Source: an uncultured Oscillospiraceae bacterium (GTDB taxonomy: Bacteria > Bacillota > Clostridia > Oscillospirales > Oscillospiraceae). From it: a DNA stretch of 64,000 bases. The notes beneath the pieces were generated by a model, which saw only the letters and a program-made list of their open reading frames with translations, was not told the origin of the DNA and ran no database searches. Below, in pieces: positions 1 through 7,319 of the stretch. Position 1 is the stretch's first letter. Each line of letters starts with the position of its first letter. The stretch lies in contig CAJURY010000004.1 in NCBI GenBank assembly GCA_910589155.1, positions 29,235-93,234 on the forward strand, written 5' to 3'. Both the position numbers and the translations under genes were made by a program.

Positions 1-221
1 ACTACCAGCTTTTCCGCTTCCATGCCGTCGATAATTGCATGGTATATGGATTTTCCCTGCCGCTTTTCCACGCCCAAGCCGGACGTGGCGTTTGCCTGGG
101 GGTCAAAGTCGCACAGCAGTACGCTTTTTCCCGCTTCCTTCAGGGCGGCGGTGAGATTGACGGCGGTGGTGGTTTTGCCCACGCCGCCTTTTTGATTGAC
201 AATTGCGATGATTTTTCCCAA
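1..221 (-). CDS. parA: ParA/Soj chromosome-partitioning ATPase (N-terminal part, cut by window edge)
   Basis: Read on the minus strand, the protein begins MGKIIAIVNQKGGVGKTTTA, the deviant Walker A motif of ParA/MinD ATPases (KGGVGKTT), followed by a region with DFDPQANAT, the second conserved ParA block. ParA binds DNA non-specifically in its ATP form and works with ParB and parS to segregate origins; in spore formers it is Soj. About 73 codons are visible and the rest lies left of the window. I chose the TTG start at 221 because an AGGAGG sits 7 nt upstream; a GTG at 227 is too close to it. A TTGCAA-16-TATAAT promoter and two parS sites lie directly upstream. Family call is firm; only the start is uncertain. 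Confidence 0.95.
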   Translation of the reverse strand, partial: MGKIIAIVNQKGGVGKTTTAVNLTAALKEAGKSVLLCDFDPQANATSGLGVEKRQGKSIYHAIIDGMEAEKLV

Positions 222-249
222 AACCACGCCTCCTTTTTGTTTCTATATC

Positions 250-277
250 ATTATATCACAGATTTATGATGTTGCAA
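250..277 (-). promoter_or_regulatory. parA promoter
   Basis: On the minus strand TTGCAA (272-277) is followed after 16 nt by TATAAT (250-255), leading to the parA start at 221. The nearer parS site ends 18 bp upstream of the -35 box, so ParB loaded there could affect this promoter. Confidence 0.7.
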
Positions 278-294
278 TATGGGATATTTCACTG

Positions 295-310
295 TGTTTC
301 ACGTGAAACA
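295..310. other. parS site 1
   Basis: TGTTTCACGTGAAACA is a perfect 16-bp palindrome identical to the parS consensus bound by ParB/Spo0J. It lies upstream of the parA promoter, where origin-proximal parS sites are commonly found. Confidence 0.95.
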
Positions 311-333
311 TGCCGCAAATTCTATGCGCTTAT

Positions 334-349
334 TGTTTCACGTGAAACA
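334..349. other. parS site 2
   Basis: A second exact TGTTTCACGTGAAACA, 39 bp from the first measured start to start. It ends 3 bp before the stop codon of the neighbouring zinc-ribbon gene. Two consensus parS copies so close together should give a strong ParB loading point. Confidence 0.95.
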
Positions 350-352
350 ATC

Positions 353-730
353 TCAGGTTGCGGTGGGAATGCTGGAAGGCTCTGAGGCTTCCGGCGCAAT
401 GGTATTATAGTTTTTTCCAATTTCAAATTCCGGTATTTTGGTAAAATTCTGCAAGATTGCCAGCGCTGCGAAAAGTACCGTGCTGGCAAACAAAATCCCA
501 GCCAAAATACGCAAGTGCTTAATTTTCTGCTTCTGCCGGGCAAGCATTTCCTCCTGCCTGGCCTGGGGTCGGCTATGTCGGTAGGGCTTGGGATCAGCCT
601 GCTGCTTGGGATGTACAGGCAAAATAATAGGCGCGTCCTGCTGAACCGGATCATTTTGAATTGCAAGCTGGCATTCCTTGCAGAATGCTGCCGGCGCTTT
701 GATTTCCATACCGCATTTTAAGCAGTGCAT
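353..730 (-). CDS. Zinc-ribbon single-pass membrane protein, unknown function
   Basis: A 125-residue protein beginning MHCLKCGMEIKAPAAFCKEC: two CxxC pairs (C3/C6 and C17/C20) form a short zinc ribbon. A charged, Gln- and Arg-rich linker follows, then one hydrophobic segment at about residues 71-90 and a short polar tail. This layout (N-terminal zinc ribbon, linker, one transmembrane helix) is common among uncharacterised Clostridia proteins. The start at 730 has GGAGG 7 nt upstream; an in-frame ATG at 748 lacks a site. It lies upstream of parA on the same strand but is separated by the two parS sites and the parA promoter, so co-transcription is not required. No function can be assigned. Confidence 0.75.
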   Translation of the reverse strand: MHCLKCGMEIKAPAAFCKECQLAIQNDPVQQDAPIILPVHPKQQADPKPYRHSRPQARQEEMLARQKQKIKHLRILAGILFASTVLFAALAILQNFTKIPEFEIGKNYNTIAPEASEPSSIPTAT

Positions 731-914
731 AGGCGTTCCTCCAACCAAAGGGGTTTCTGTTTTTCTCTATTGTACAGCAAAAAACCTGTTTCGTAAACAG
801 AAAAATGCCGAATGCACAAAAAATTTAAAAATTGCTTTTCAAATTCCTTGGAAGCTGGGAAATAAATATGAAGCCAGCGGGCGCTCCCGTAACGCGTTGC
901 CCACCAATCACAGC

Positions 915-1009
915 GTAGGGGCGCACCTATGTGTGCGCCCGTTGCAACCCGTCAAGTCTCCGGCGCAAAAGGCGCCTACCGGCGGGCGGACACGCAGGTT
1001 CGCCCCTAG
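915..1009. repeat. Family A repeat: short REP/inverted-REP pair (95 bp)
   Basis: Starts with GTAGGGGCGCACCTATGTGT followed by GCGCCC, a GTAG-headed hairpin, and ends with the inverted form GCGGACACGCAGGTTCGCCC closing with CTAG (degenerate CTAC). Only about 40 bp separate the two ends, so this is the smallest family A copy in the window. The rest of the 730-1284 spacer holds two family B units; 730-915 shows nothing recognisable beyond AT-rich upstream sequence. Confidence 0.75.
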
Positions 1010-1021
1010 GGCTCGCCTTGG

Positions 1022-1217
1022 TATTTTGGCGTAGTTTAAGCCGATAGCCCCCCCAAGGGTGTGCCAAATCTGTAGTGGGGTGCGTAACGCATTGCCAGCG
1101 GGCGCTGCCCGTTTAGGGAGGGTTCAGTATTTTGGGCTAGTTCTTTTCGAGTGTCCCCCAAAAGGGTGCCAAATCTGTAGCGGCCTAGGTAACGCGCTGC
1201 CAGCGGGCGCTGCCCGC
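1022..1217 (-). repeat. Family B repeat: two degenerate units in minus orientation
   Basis: Two tandem copies (about 1022-1111 and 1126-1217) of the unit seen elsewhere. Each carries the inverse of the core features: ATTTTGG, a CCCCCAAGGGTG stretch, GCCAAATCTGTAG and the GCCAGCGGGCGCTGCCCG hairpin. They lie downstream of gapA beyond its terminator. Confidence 0.7.
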
Positions 1218-1225
1218 ACGATGCA

Positions 1226-1264
1226 AACAAAAAATTCCCGCAAACGGCGAACCGTTTGCGGGAA
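1226..1264 (-). terminator. Rho-independent terminator of gapA
   Basis: A 13-bp perfect stem (1235-1247 with 1252-1264) closed by a 4-nt loop is followed on the minus strand by six T residues. It lies 20 bp beyond the gapA stop codon. Confidence 0.9.
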
Positions 1265-1283
1265 CCATAAATTTCTAAGAAAA

Positions 1284-2297
1284 TTACTCAGCGTGATCCA
1301 CAGCGTACATAACCTTGATCAGCTCCAGAACCTTGTTGGAGTAGCCGATTTCGTTATCGTACCAGGAAACAACCTTCACGAAGGTGTCGGTCAGAGCAAT
1401 ACCAGCCTTGGCGTCGAAGATGGAGGTACGGGTGTCGCCCAGGAAGTCGGCGGAAACCACCGCGTCCTCGGTGTAGCCCAGAACGCCCTTCAGTTCGCCT
1501 TCGGAAGCAGCCTTCATGGCGGCGCAGATTTCGTCGTAGGAAGCGGGCTTGGCCAGGTTCACAGTCAGGTCAACCACGGAAACGTCCAGAGTGGGGACAC
1601 GCATGGACATACCGGTGAGCTTGCCGTTCAGTTCGGGGATAACCTTGCCCACAGCCTTGGCGGCGCCGGTGGAAGAGGGGATGATGTTGCCGGCAGCGGC
1701 GCGGCCGCCTCTCCAGTCCTTCAGGGAAGGTCCGTCAACGGTCTTCTGGGTAGCGGTGGTGGAGTGCACGGTGGTCATGAGGCCATCGGTGATGCCCCAG
1801 TTGTCGTTCAGAACCTTGGCGATGGGAGCCAGGCAGTTGGTGGTGCAGGAAGCGTTGGAAACAAAGGTCATGTCCTTGGTGTACTTGTCGGTGTTCACGC
1901 CGACAACGAACATGGGGGTAGCGTCCTTGGAAGGAGCGGACATCACGACCTTCTTGGCGCCGGCGGCGATATGGCCGGCAGCCTTCTCCTGAGTCAGGAA
2001 CAGGCCGGTGGACTCGACAACGTACTCAGCGCCCAGCTTACCCCAGGGCAGATCAGCGGGGTTGCGCTCAGCGGAGATGGGGATCTCCTTACCATTTACA
2101 ATGATGGAATTTTCGGTGGATTCAACGGTGCCGTTGAACTGGCCGTGCATGGTGTCGTACTTCAGCATGTAAGCCAGGTAATCGGCGGGGCACAGATCGT
2201 TGATACCGACAATTTCAATTTCGGGGTGATTGACGCTGGCGCGGAAGACCATACGGCCGATCCGGCCAAAGCCATTGATGCCAACTTTGATAGACAT
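1284..2297 (-). CDS. gapA: Type I glyceraldehyde-3-phosphate dehydrogenase
   Basis: A 337-residue cytosolic enzyme that oxidises glyceraldehyde-3-phosphate to 1,3-bisphosphoglycerate with NAD and phosphate in glycolysis. The N-terminus MSIKVGINGFGRIGRM is the Rossmann nucleotide-binding loop. The catalytic motif SNASCTTNCLAP places the nucleophile at Cys151 (C155 is the second conserved Cys), and MTTVHSTTATQ carries the catalytic His at about residue 178. WYDNEIGYS near the C-terminus is also conserved. Length matches the family. The start at 2297 has GGAGG 8 nt upstream; the longer reading frame to 2339 has no comparable site. It is transcribed alone, with a good promoter at 2383-2411 and its own terminator; no other glycolytic genes adjoin it. 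Confidence 0.97.
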   Translation of the reverse strand: MSIKVGINGFGRIGRMVFRASVNHPEIEIVGINDLCPADYLAYMLKYDTMHGQFNGTVESTENSIIVNGKEIPISAERNPADLPWGKLGAEYVVESTGLFLTQEKAAGHIAAGAKKVVMSAPSKDATPMFVVGVNTDKYTKDMTFVSNASCTTNCLAPIAKVLNDNWGITDGLMTTVHSTTATQKTVDGPSLKDWRGGRAAAGNIIPSSTGAAKAVGKVIPELNGKLTGMSMRVPTLDVSVVDLTVNLAKPASYDEICAAMKAASEGELKGVLGYTEDAVVSADFLGDTRTSIFDAKAGIALTDTFVKVVSWYDNEIGYSNKVLELIKVMYAVDHAE

Positions 2298-2382
2298 TTC
2301 AATTTCCTCCATTTCAATACTCGCGGCTTTGCCGCGCATTTAAAACATCCATAGTCAGATTATTTATCATCTAACCTTACCC

Positions 2383-2411
2383 ATTATACAATAAGTTATA
2401 CCCGCTGTAAA
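2383..2411 (-). promoter_or_regulatory. gapA promoter
   Basis: Minus strand TTTACA (2406-2411), 17-nt spacer, TATAAT (2383-2388), about 85 bp upstream of the gapA start codon. A near-consensus sigma-A promoter, fitting a highly expressed glycolytic gene. Confidence 0.8.
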
Positions 2412-2457
2412 GTCCTGTTTTACAAAACAATTGTAAAATTTTTTCGCAGCGGGGCTG

Positions 2458-3144
2458 CTATCTCTGAGAAACCGTACTCTGGCGGATCAGCTTGCCGTCC
2501 ACCACCCGACAGGCCTCGTCCAGCCTGGGGAGAATATCCATATCGTGGGTGGCGATAATGACGCAGTATTTTTCCTCATGAGCCAATTGCACCAGAATGT
2601 CGATGATGCGGTCGCCGTTTTCCGTGTCCAGATTGCCGGTGGGCTCGTCCGCCAGCAAAAGCTTAGTGTCCATGCTGAGGGCTCTTGCAATGGCCACGCG
2701 CTGCTGTTCGCCGCCGGAGAGCATACTGGGATAGCGGTTCAGGGCGGTTTCCGGCAGGTTTACCCGGCTGATCAGCTCTTTTGCCTTTTCTCTGGCGGCC
2801 TTGCCGCCGAAGCCCCGCAGCTCCATGGGATAGGTGACGTTTTCCTGGACGGTAAGCAGCGGAAACAGACGGAAGGACTGGTAAATGACCGCCGCCTTTT
2901 CCCGACGGTAGCGGTTTAATTCCATTTTCGCAGTGGGTACGCCCTCAAAGCGGATTTCCCCCTCCTGAGGCAGATCCAAGCCTGCAAGCAAGGACAAAAG
3001 CGTGGATTTGCCGGAGCCGGATTTCCCAATGAGTCCATACACCTTCCCCTGTTCAAACTGATAGGTCACGCCCTTCAAAGCGTCCACCTGCTGATAACGG
3101 GAGCGGTAGCGGAAGCGCACGTTTTCTACTTCTAAAATGGACAT
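2458..3144 (-). CDS. ABC transporter ATP-binding protein, LolD/MacB/FtsE type (orphan)
   Basis: A 228-residue nucleotide-binding domain. Walker A is GKSGSGKST (residues 40-48), the Q-loop is in IYQSFRLFP (about 88-95), the signature is LSGGEQQRVAIARAL (142-156), Walker B is LLLADEPTGNLD (162-173), and the switch His is in IIATHDMD. This MacB/LolD-like subfamily normally pairs with an FtsX-type permease for export or mechanotransmission rather than import. No permease lies beside it here: gapA is downstream and a restriction-modification pair upstream, transcribed away. The start at 3144 follows AAGGAG at 9 nt. A permease encoded elsewhere, or loss of a partner, is possible. The family call is firm, the substrate unknown. 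Confidence 0.9.
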   Translation of the reverse strand: MSILEVENVRFRYRSRYQQVDALKGVTYQFEQGKVYGLIGKSGSGKSTLLSLLAGLDLPQEGEIRFEGVPTAKMELNRYRREKAAVIYQSFRLFPLLTVQENVTYPMELRGFGGKAAREKAKELISRVNLPETALNRYPSMLSGGEQQRVAIARALSMDTKLLLADEPTGNLDTENGDRIIDILVQLAHEEKYCVIIATHDMDILPRLDEACRVVDGKLIRQSTVSQR

Positions 3145-3240
3145 ATAAAAAAACTCCTTCCTCTTGCGTTTTTTATAGTATAGCACACTTTTTCAGTACT
3201 GTGCAATACTTTCCGCCGGTTTTTTCACATTTCTTGAGAA

Positions 3241-3324
3241 TTTACAAATGCCAACGGCCATGTTATAATGGATATAGAAAAAATGCTGAGAAGGGAGACG
3301 CTTCGTAAGGAAGAGTCTCCTTTT
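3241..3324 (+). ncRNA. Possible short RNA or attenuated leader
   Basis: TTTACA (3241-3246), 17-nt spacer and TATAAT (3264-3269) form a near-consensus promoter. About 25 nt after the predicted start comes an interrupted hairpin: GGAGAC pairs with GTCTCC (3294-3299 with 3315-3320) and the inner CTTC with GAAG, followed by TTTT. Transcription would give an RNA of roughly 50 nt ending before the methyltransferase gene, which has its own promoter at 3369. It could be a free small RNA, a leader attenuator, or the remnant of an antitoxin RNA like those at 13.9-14.4 kb. No homology is recognised. Confidence 0.4.
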
Positions 3325-3368
3325 ACCTATATTTCAAAACCTGTTAGCAAAGAATGATTTCCTGCTGC

Positions 3369-3397
3369 TTGTTTTTTATATTTCTGTGTGATATAAT
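3369..3397 (+). promoter_or_regulatory. Promoter of the restriction-modification operon
   Basis: TTGTTT (3369-3374), 17-nt spacer, TATAAT (3392-3397), 33 bp before the methyltransferase start codon. No separate C-protein gene or C-box is visible. Confidence 0.65.
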
Positions 3398-3429
3398 TAT
3401 TTTGGCGTTTTTTACAGAAGAGGTGTAGT

Positions 3430-4362
3430 ATGTTGACTTGTGTTGAAATTTGTGCTGGCGCTGGCGGTCAGGCGCTTGGTTTACATTTAGCAGGGTTTAA
3501 ACATTTGGCGCTCGTCGAATATGAAACCGAGTATTGCGAGGTTCTCAAGCAAAATATTCCTGAATGGAATGTTATTTGTGCCGATGTTCACGATTTTGAC
3601 GGAACACATTATCGGGGAATCGACTTGTTTGCAGGAGGAGTTCCTTGTCCGCCGTTTTCTGTCGCCTCAAAGCAGTTAGGAGAAAACGACGAAAGAGACC
3701 TTTTTCCTGAAGCAATTCGACTAATCAGAGAAATCAAGCCCCGTGCAGTTATGCTTGAAAATGTGAGAGGTTTTTTGGATTCAAAATTCATAGAGTACAG
3801 AGAATATATTTTGAGATCAATTAGAAGCCTTGGCTACAAAGTATATATTAAATTGTTAAATGCCTGTGACTATGCTGTGCCACAATTACGCCCTCGAGTA
3901 ATTATTGTCGGTATACGCGATGATATAAAGACGGAATTCGAATATCCGAAAAAGTATGATAAAACAGTGCCTACAGTTGGAGAAACCTTAAAAGATTTAA
4001 TGGGCGCTAATGGTTGGAGGGGATTGGACAACTGGGTTGCCAATGCGAATAAAATTGCACCCACTATTGTTGGTGGGAGCAAAAAACATGGCGGTCCAGA
4101 CCTTGGTCCTGTACGTTCAAGAAAAGCATGGGCAGAATTGGGAGTTGACGGTAATGGTGTTGCAAATGATGCTCCCTCTGCCGATTTTGAGGGCATGCCA
4201 AAACTGACAAAAGAAATGATTGCAAGAATACAGGGATTCCCACCGAAATGGAATTTTGGCAAGCGAAAAACTGCGGCTTGTCGAATGATTGGAAATGCAT
4301 TTCCTCCTCCAGTAGCACAGGCGGTTGCTTTAGAGATAAAGAGGTGTTTGGAAAATGGATAA
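3430..4362 (+). CDS. DNA (cytosine-5)-methyltransferase of a type II R-M system
   Basis: A 310-residue C5 methyltransferase that transfers methyl from S-adenosylmethionine to cytosine in a specific site. Motif I is EICAGAGGQALGLHLAGF at residues 6-23, motif IV GGVPCPPFS has the catalytic Cys73, motif VI ENVRG is at 110-114, motif VIII is QLRPRVIIVG, and motifs IX-X are in QGFPPKW and RMIGNAFPPPVA near the C-terminus. The target-recognition region is between about 190 and 260. The gene overlaps the next by 8 nt, so the two are translationally coupled. Given the NgoMIV-like partner, GCCGGC is the expected target. Base composition is clearly lower in GC than the flanking genes, which suggests transfer. 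Confidence 0.95.
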   Translation: MLTCVEICAGAGGQALGLHLAGFKHLALVEYETEYCEVLKQNIPEWNVICADVHDFDGTHYRGIDLFAGGVPCPPFSVASKQLGENDERDLFPEAIRLIREIKPRAVMLENVRGFLDSKFIEYREYILRSIRSLGYKVYIKLLNACDYAVPQLRPRVIIVGIRDDIKTEFEYPKKYDKTVPTVGETLKDLMGANGWRGLDNWVANANKIAPTIVGGSKKHGGPDLGPVRSRKAWAELGVDGNGVANDAPSADFEGMPKLTKEMIARIQGFPPKWNFGKRKTAACRMIGNAFPPPVAQAVALEIKRCLENG

Positions 4363-5224
4363 AGTTTTAATTTTGGAAGAAAGAAAAGCCTATCACAACC
4401 AACTTATTGAGAAAGGCGTCTTATCCATTTCTGCGGATGGTGTTGCTTCTAATGCAGACGGCAGTAATCAACCGTCAAAAATAATTGCTCGCTTGGTTGC
4501 AGAAAAACTTGGTGCAAAAGTTGGACAAAAAGTAAAAGGGCAAACAGCGGGTACGCTGTTTGAACAAATTACTATGCAGTTCATCTCATCCACCTTTCCG
4601 AAATTGCAACATCTTCGTCCGGGGGATTGGACAGTATTAAGTCTTGGAAACCAAAGTTCTGTTAAAACTTTTGATTTTGCCCAATATGAGCATCTTGCGT
4701 ATCTTTCCCAGTTAGTAGAACAAAATAAGCAGTTATCTACAATGTTAGGAAACGACTATATGGTTGCTCCTGATGTTGTCATCTATCGTGATCTATATGA
4801 AGATATTGAAATAAATCAAGGGCACCAGTACATAAACGATGATATATGCAAAATGGCAAGTTTGCGTAAAAAGAACGGAGGAAAACCAATCCTTCATGCA
4901 TCTGTATCTGCAAAATGGACTATGCGAAGCGATAGAGCGCAGAACAGCAGAACCGAAGCATTGAATCTAATTAGAAATCGCAAAGGACACTTGCCGCATA
5001 TCATTGTTGTGACAGGAGAGCCTTTACCTTCGAGACTTGCTTCCCTTGCGTTGGGAACAGGTGATTTGGATTGTGTATATCACTTTGCATTATACGAATT
5101 GATAGATGCTGTTAAAGAATACAGCCAAAACGGACGGGAAGACATTCTTGAAACATTAGAAAATCTTGTTGAAGGAAATCGTTTAAAGGATATTTCTGAC
5201 CTTCCGCTTGATTTAAGTGTATAA
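4355..5224 (+). CDS. NgoMIV-family type II restriction endonuclease
   Basis: A 289-residue protein closely resembling NgoMIV, a tetrameric PD-(D/E)XK enzyme cutting GCCGGC. The positions remembered for the NgoMIV active site coincide in number: Glu70 (GTLFE), Asp140 (VAPDVVIY), Ser185 and Lys187 (SVSAKWTMRSDR) and Glu201 (SRTEALNL). The stretch NLIRNRKGHLPHIIVVTGEP and the late LGTGDLDCVYHFALYEL also match the family as I know it. The start lies inside the end of the methyltransferase gene, so expression is coupled with the modification enzyme made first. The reading frame is complete and the key residues are present, so it is probably active. GCCGGC sites remain frequent in surrounding genes, so the host relies on methylation rather than site avoidance. 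Confidence 0.9.
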   Translation: MDKVLILEERKAYHNQLIEKGVLSISADGVASNADGSNQPSKIIARLVAEKLGAKVGQKVKGQTAGTLFEQITMQFISSTFPKLQHLRPGDWTVLSLGNQSSVKTFDFAQYEHLAYLSQLVEQNKQLSTMLGNDYMVAPDVVIYRDLYEDIEINQGHQYINDDICKMASLRKKNGGKPILHASVSAKWTMRSDRAQNSRTEALNLIRNRKGHLPHIIVVTGEPLPSRLASLALGTGDLDCVYHFALYELIDAVKEYSQNGREDILETLENLVEGNRLKDISDLPLDLSV

Positions 5225-5319
5225 TTAAGGTGTGGCTACGGTAAGAATTTTAAACAATAGCAGCTATGGGTTTTGGCGTCAAAATCCGATGCTCGTTAAT
5301 TTTATTAATTTTTGGACAT

Positions 5320-5358
5320 AAAAATCTTGCATGCCATTGTTTGGTATGCGAGATTTTT
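5320..5358 (+). terminator. Terminator after the R-M operon
   Basis: A long stem (5320-5336 with 5342-5358), with one bulge, ends in a run of five T residues that are part of the 3' arm. It lies 95 bp after the endonuclease stop and before the acetyltransferase gene. Confidence 0.7.
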
Positions 5359-5396
5359 AGCTTCCCAACGGAGGGCCCCAAAAAGCGAGGTTTTCT

Positions 5397-5798
5397 ATGG
5401 AAATTCGAAACTATGAGGTTTATAAAGAACCGGAAATTCTGAATTTGTACACCAGCGTGGGCTGGACGGCCTACACCTGCGACCCGGAGACGCTGAAAAT
5501 GGGCTTCTCTCATTCTCTTCTGATTCTGGCCGCCTATGAAGGGGAGAAGCTTTTGGGGCTTGTCCGGGTTGTGGGAGACGGCTTCACGGTTGTTTTGATA
5601 CAAGACCTGCTGGTGCTGCCGGCCTATCAGCATAAGGGGATCGGCGGCAGGCTGGTGCAGGCTGTTTTAAAGCGGTTTTCCCATGTGCGACAGATCGAGC
5701 TGGCCACGGAAAACACCCCGAAAACCATTGGTTTCTATCGATCCCAGGGATTTTTGGAAATGTCCGAGCTGGGCTGCCTGGGATTTATGAAGCCGTAG
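5397..5798 (+). CDS. GNAT-family N-acetyltransferase
   Basis: A 133-residue single GNAT domain. Acetyl-CoA-binding motif A is LIQDLLVLPAYQHKGIGGRL at about residues 67-86, with the pyrophosphate-binding loop QHKGIGG; motif B follows in TPKTIGFYRSQGF (about 107-119), where the conserved Tyr sits. The N-terminus MEIRNYEVYKEPEILNLYTS resembles small amine or amino-acid acetyltransferases of Firmicutes. The substrate cannot be read from sequence. The gene stands alone between the R-M terminator and the RsmF-like gene, on the same strand as the latter with a 62-bp gap. Confidence 0.9.
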   Translation: MEIRNYEVYKEPEILNLYTSVGWTAYTCDPETLKMGFSHSLLILAAYEGEKLLGLVRVVGDGFTVVLIQDLLVLPAYQHKGIGGRLVQAVLKRFSHVRQIELATENTPKTIGFYRSQGFLEMSELGCLGFMKP

Positions 5799-5860
5799 TC
5801 GGTGTGAATGCGGACGCGCAATCAATCGTATGCCCATCACGTTCAGAAAAGAGGTAACTT

Positions 5861-7198
5861 ATGCTGCCACAGGAATTCTTAGACCGCCTTCGCGGGCAAT
5901 TGGGCGAGGCCTTCGACGCTTTTTTGCAGTCCTATGAAAAGCCAAGAGCCGTGGGTTTGCGGATCAACCCCTTAAAAGGAAAAGCGCCTCCCCTCCCCTT
6001 TTCCCTGGAGCCTGTGCCCTGGGAGCCAAACGGCTTTTACTACCAACCCGGAGAAAGACCCGGCCTGCATCCCTGGCACGAGGCGGGGGTTTACTATCTG
6101 CAAGAACCCAGCGCCATGGCGCCCGCGCCGCTTTTGGAGGCGCAGCCCGGGGAAATCGTACTGGATTTGTGCGCCGCGCCGGGGGGGAAAAGCACCCAGC
6201 TCGCCGCCGCCATGGATGGACGCGGATTGCTCGTCTGCAACGAATACAGCCCCAAGCGGGCGAAAATCCTCTCTCAAAACATGGAGCGTATGGGCGTCGC
6301 CAACGCCCTGGTGCTGAACGAAACCCCCGCCGCCCTGGCCGCCCGTTTTCCGGGATGCTTTGACCGGATTTTGGTGGACGCGCCCTGCTCCGGGGAAGGG
6401 ATGTTCCGCAAGGAAGCCGCGGCGCTGGAAGACTGGAGCCGGGAGAATATCCGGCAGTGCGCTCAGCGGCAGCTTGAAATTCTGCGCTGCGCCAGTACCA
6501 TGCTGCGCCCCGGCGGACGGTTGGTATATTCCACCTGCACCTTCGCCCCGGAGGAGGACGAGGGTTTGATCAGCGCGTTTTTAAAGGAATCGCCGGCTTT
6601 TTCCCTTTTGAAAATGGACGCGCCGTGGTTTGCACAGGGAAGCAGCCGTCTTGTGGAAAATCCCGCGCCAGAGCTGGAGCGCTGCCTGCGGCTTTGGCCG
6701 CACCTTCTCCGAGGCGAAGGGCATTTCGCCGCCGTTTTACAAAAAAACGACGGTTTCGCAGGAGAAATATCCGCCATGAAAGGGGAAAAGCTGCCGACGG
6801 CCTGGCAAGATTTTGCGTCGGCTTTTGGAATTGCTTTGCCAGAGGGAAAGGCTGTGGCATTTGGGCAAAATTTATTCTGGGCGCCAAAGGAGCTGCCGGA
6901 TTTAAAAGGACTGCGGGCGCTGCGTCCCGGTCTTGCCCTGGGGGAACTGCGAAAGGATCGGCTGCTGCCCAGTCACGCCTTGGCGCTATGGCTGAAAACC
7001 GGCGCAAGCTGCGCAAACTTCCCGGCGGAAGGCCCGGAAATCGCCGCCTATCTGCAAGGAGAAACCCTGCCCTGCCCGGAAAAGGGCTGGACGCTGGTAC
7101 AGGCCGGCGGCTTCAGCCTGGGCTGGGGAAAATGCTCCGGGGGACAATTGAAAAATCATTATCCCAAGGGGTTGCGCAGAAACGCCGCCAGCTTCTAG
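5861..7198 (+). CDS. rsmF: RsmF/NOL1-NOP2-Sun family rRNA (cytosine-5)-methyltransferase
   Basis: A 445-residue RNA m5C methyltransferase. The SAM-binding motif I is DLCAAPGGKST (102-112). The two catalytic cysteines of RNA m5C enzymes are present: Cys176 in VDAPCSGEG (motif IV) and Cys226 in YSTCTF (motif VI). A C-terminal region of about 150 residues follows, matching the RsmF-type extension with a PUA-like end. It should methylate cytosine in 16S rRNA; the exact position is not deducible. The start ATG at 5861 follows AGAGGTA with a short spacer. A strong hairpin terminator follows the stop. Neighbouring RNA methyltransferase genes (also at 8832) are not in one operon with it. Confidence 0.9.
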   Translation: MLPQEFLDRLRGQLGEAFDAFLQSYEKPRAVGLRINPLKGKAPPLPFSLEPVPWEPNGFYYQPGERPGLHPWHEAGVYYLQEPSAMAPAPLLEAQPGEIVLDLCAAPGGKSTQLAAAMDGRGLLVCNEYSPKRAKILSQNMERMGVANALVLNETPAALAARFPGCFDRILVDAPCSGEGMFRKEAAALEDWSRENIRQCAQRQLEILRCASTMLRPGGRLVYSTCTFAPEEDEGLISAFLKESPAFSLLKMDAPWFAQGSSRLVENPAPELERCLRLWPHLLRGEGHFAAVLQKNDGFAGEISAMKGEKLPTAWQDFASAFGIALPEGKAVAFGQNLFWAPKELPDLKGLRALRPGLALGELRKDRLLPSHALALWLKTGASCANFPAEGPEIAAYLQGETLPCPEKGWTLVQAGGFSLGWGKCSGGQLKNHYPKGLRRNAASF

Positions 7199-7215
7199 GA
7201 AAAAGAACCGTAAAA

Positions 7216-7255
7216 AACAGCACGTTTTCATCCAAGTACGAAAACGTGCTGTTTG
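7216..7255. terminator. Bidirectional hairpin terminator
   Basis: A 15-bp perfect stem (7216-7230 with 7241-7255) around a 10-nt loop, flanked by A-rich sequence on the left and TTT inside the right arm. It ends rsmF; on the minus strand it could end the small Cys-protein transcript. Confidence 0.8.
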
Positions 7256-7319
7256 CAGTTGTTATAGAATGTAACCGATATGGCAAGACTTTTTAGCGGG
7301 AAAAGATATTCTTAATGGA

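Noticed and set aside
1059..2354. Long plus-strand open frame opposite gapA
   Set aside because: It is the antisense shadow of gapA with no ribosome-binding site and low-complexity Gly/Val/His composition. Similar shadows lie opposite groEL (11040-13130), the GH38 gene (37053-39194) and secA (52681-55068).
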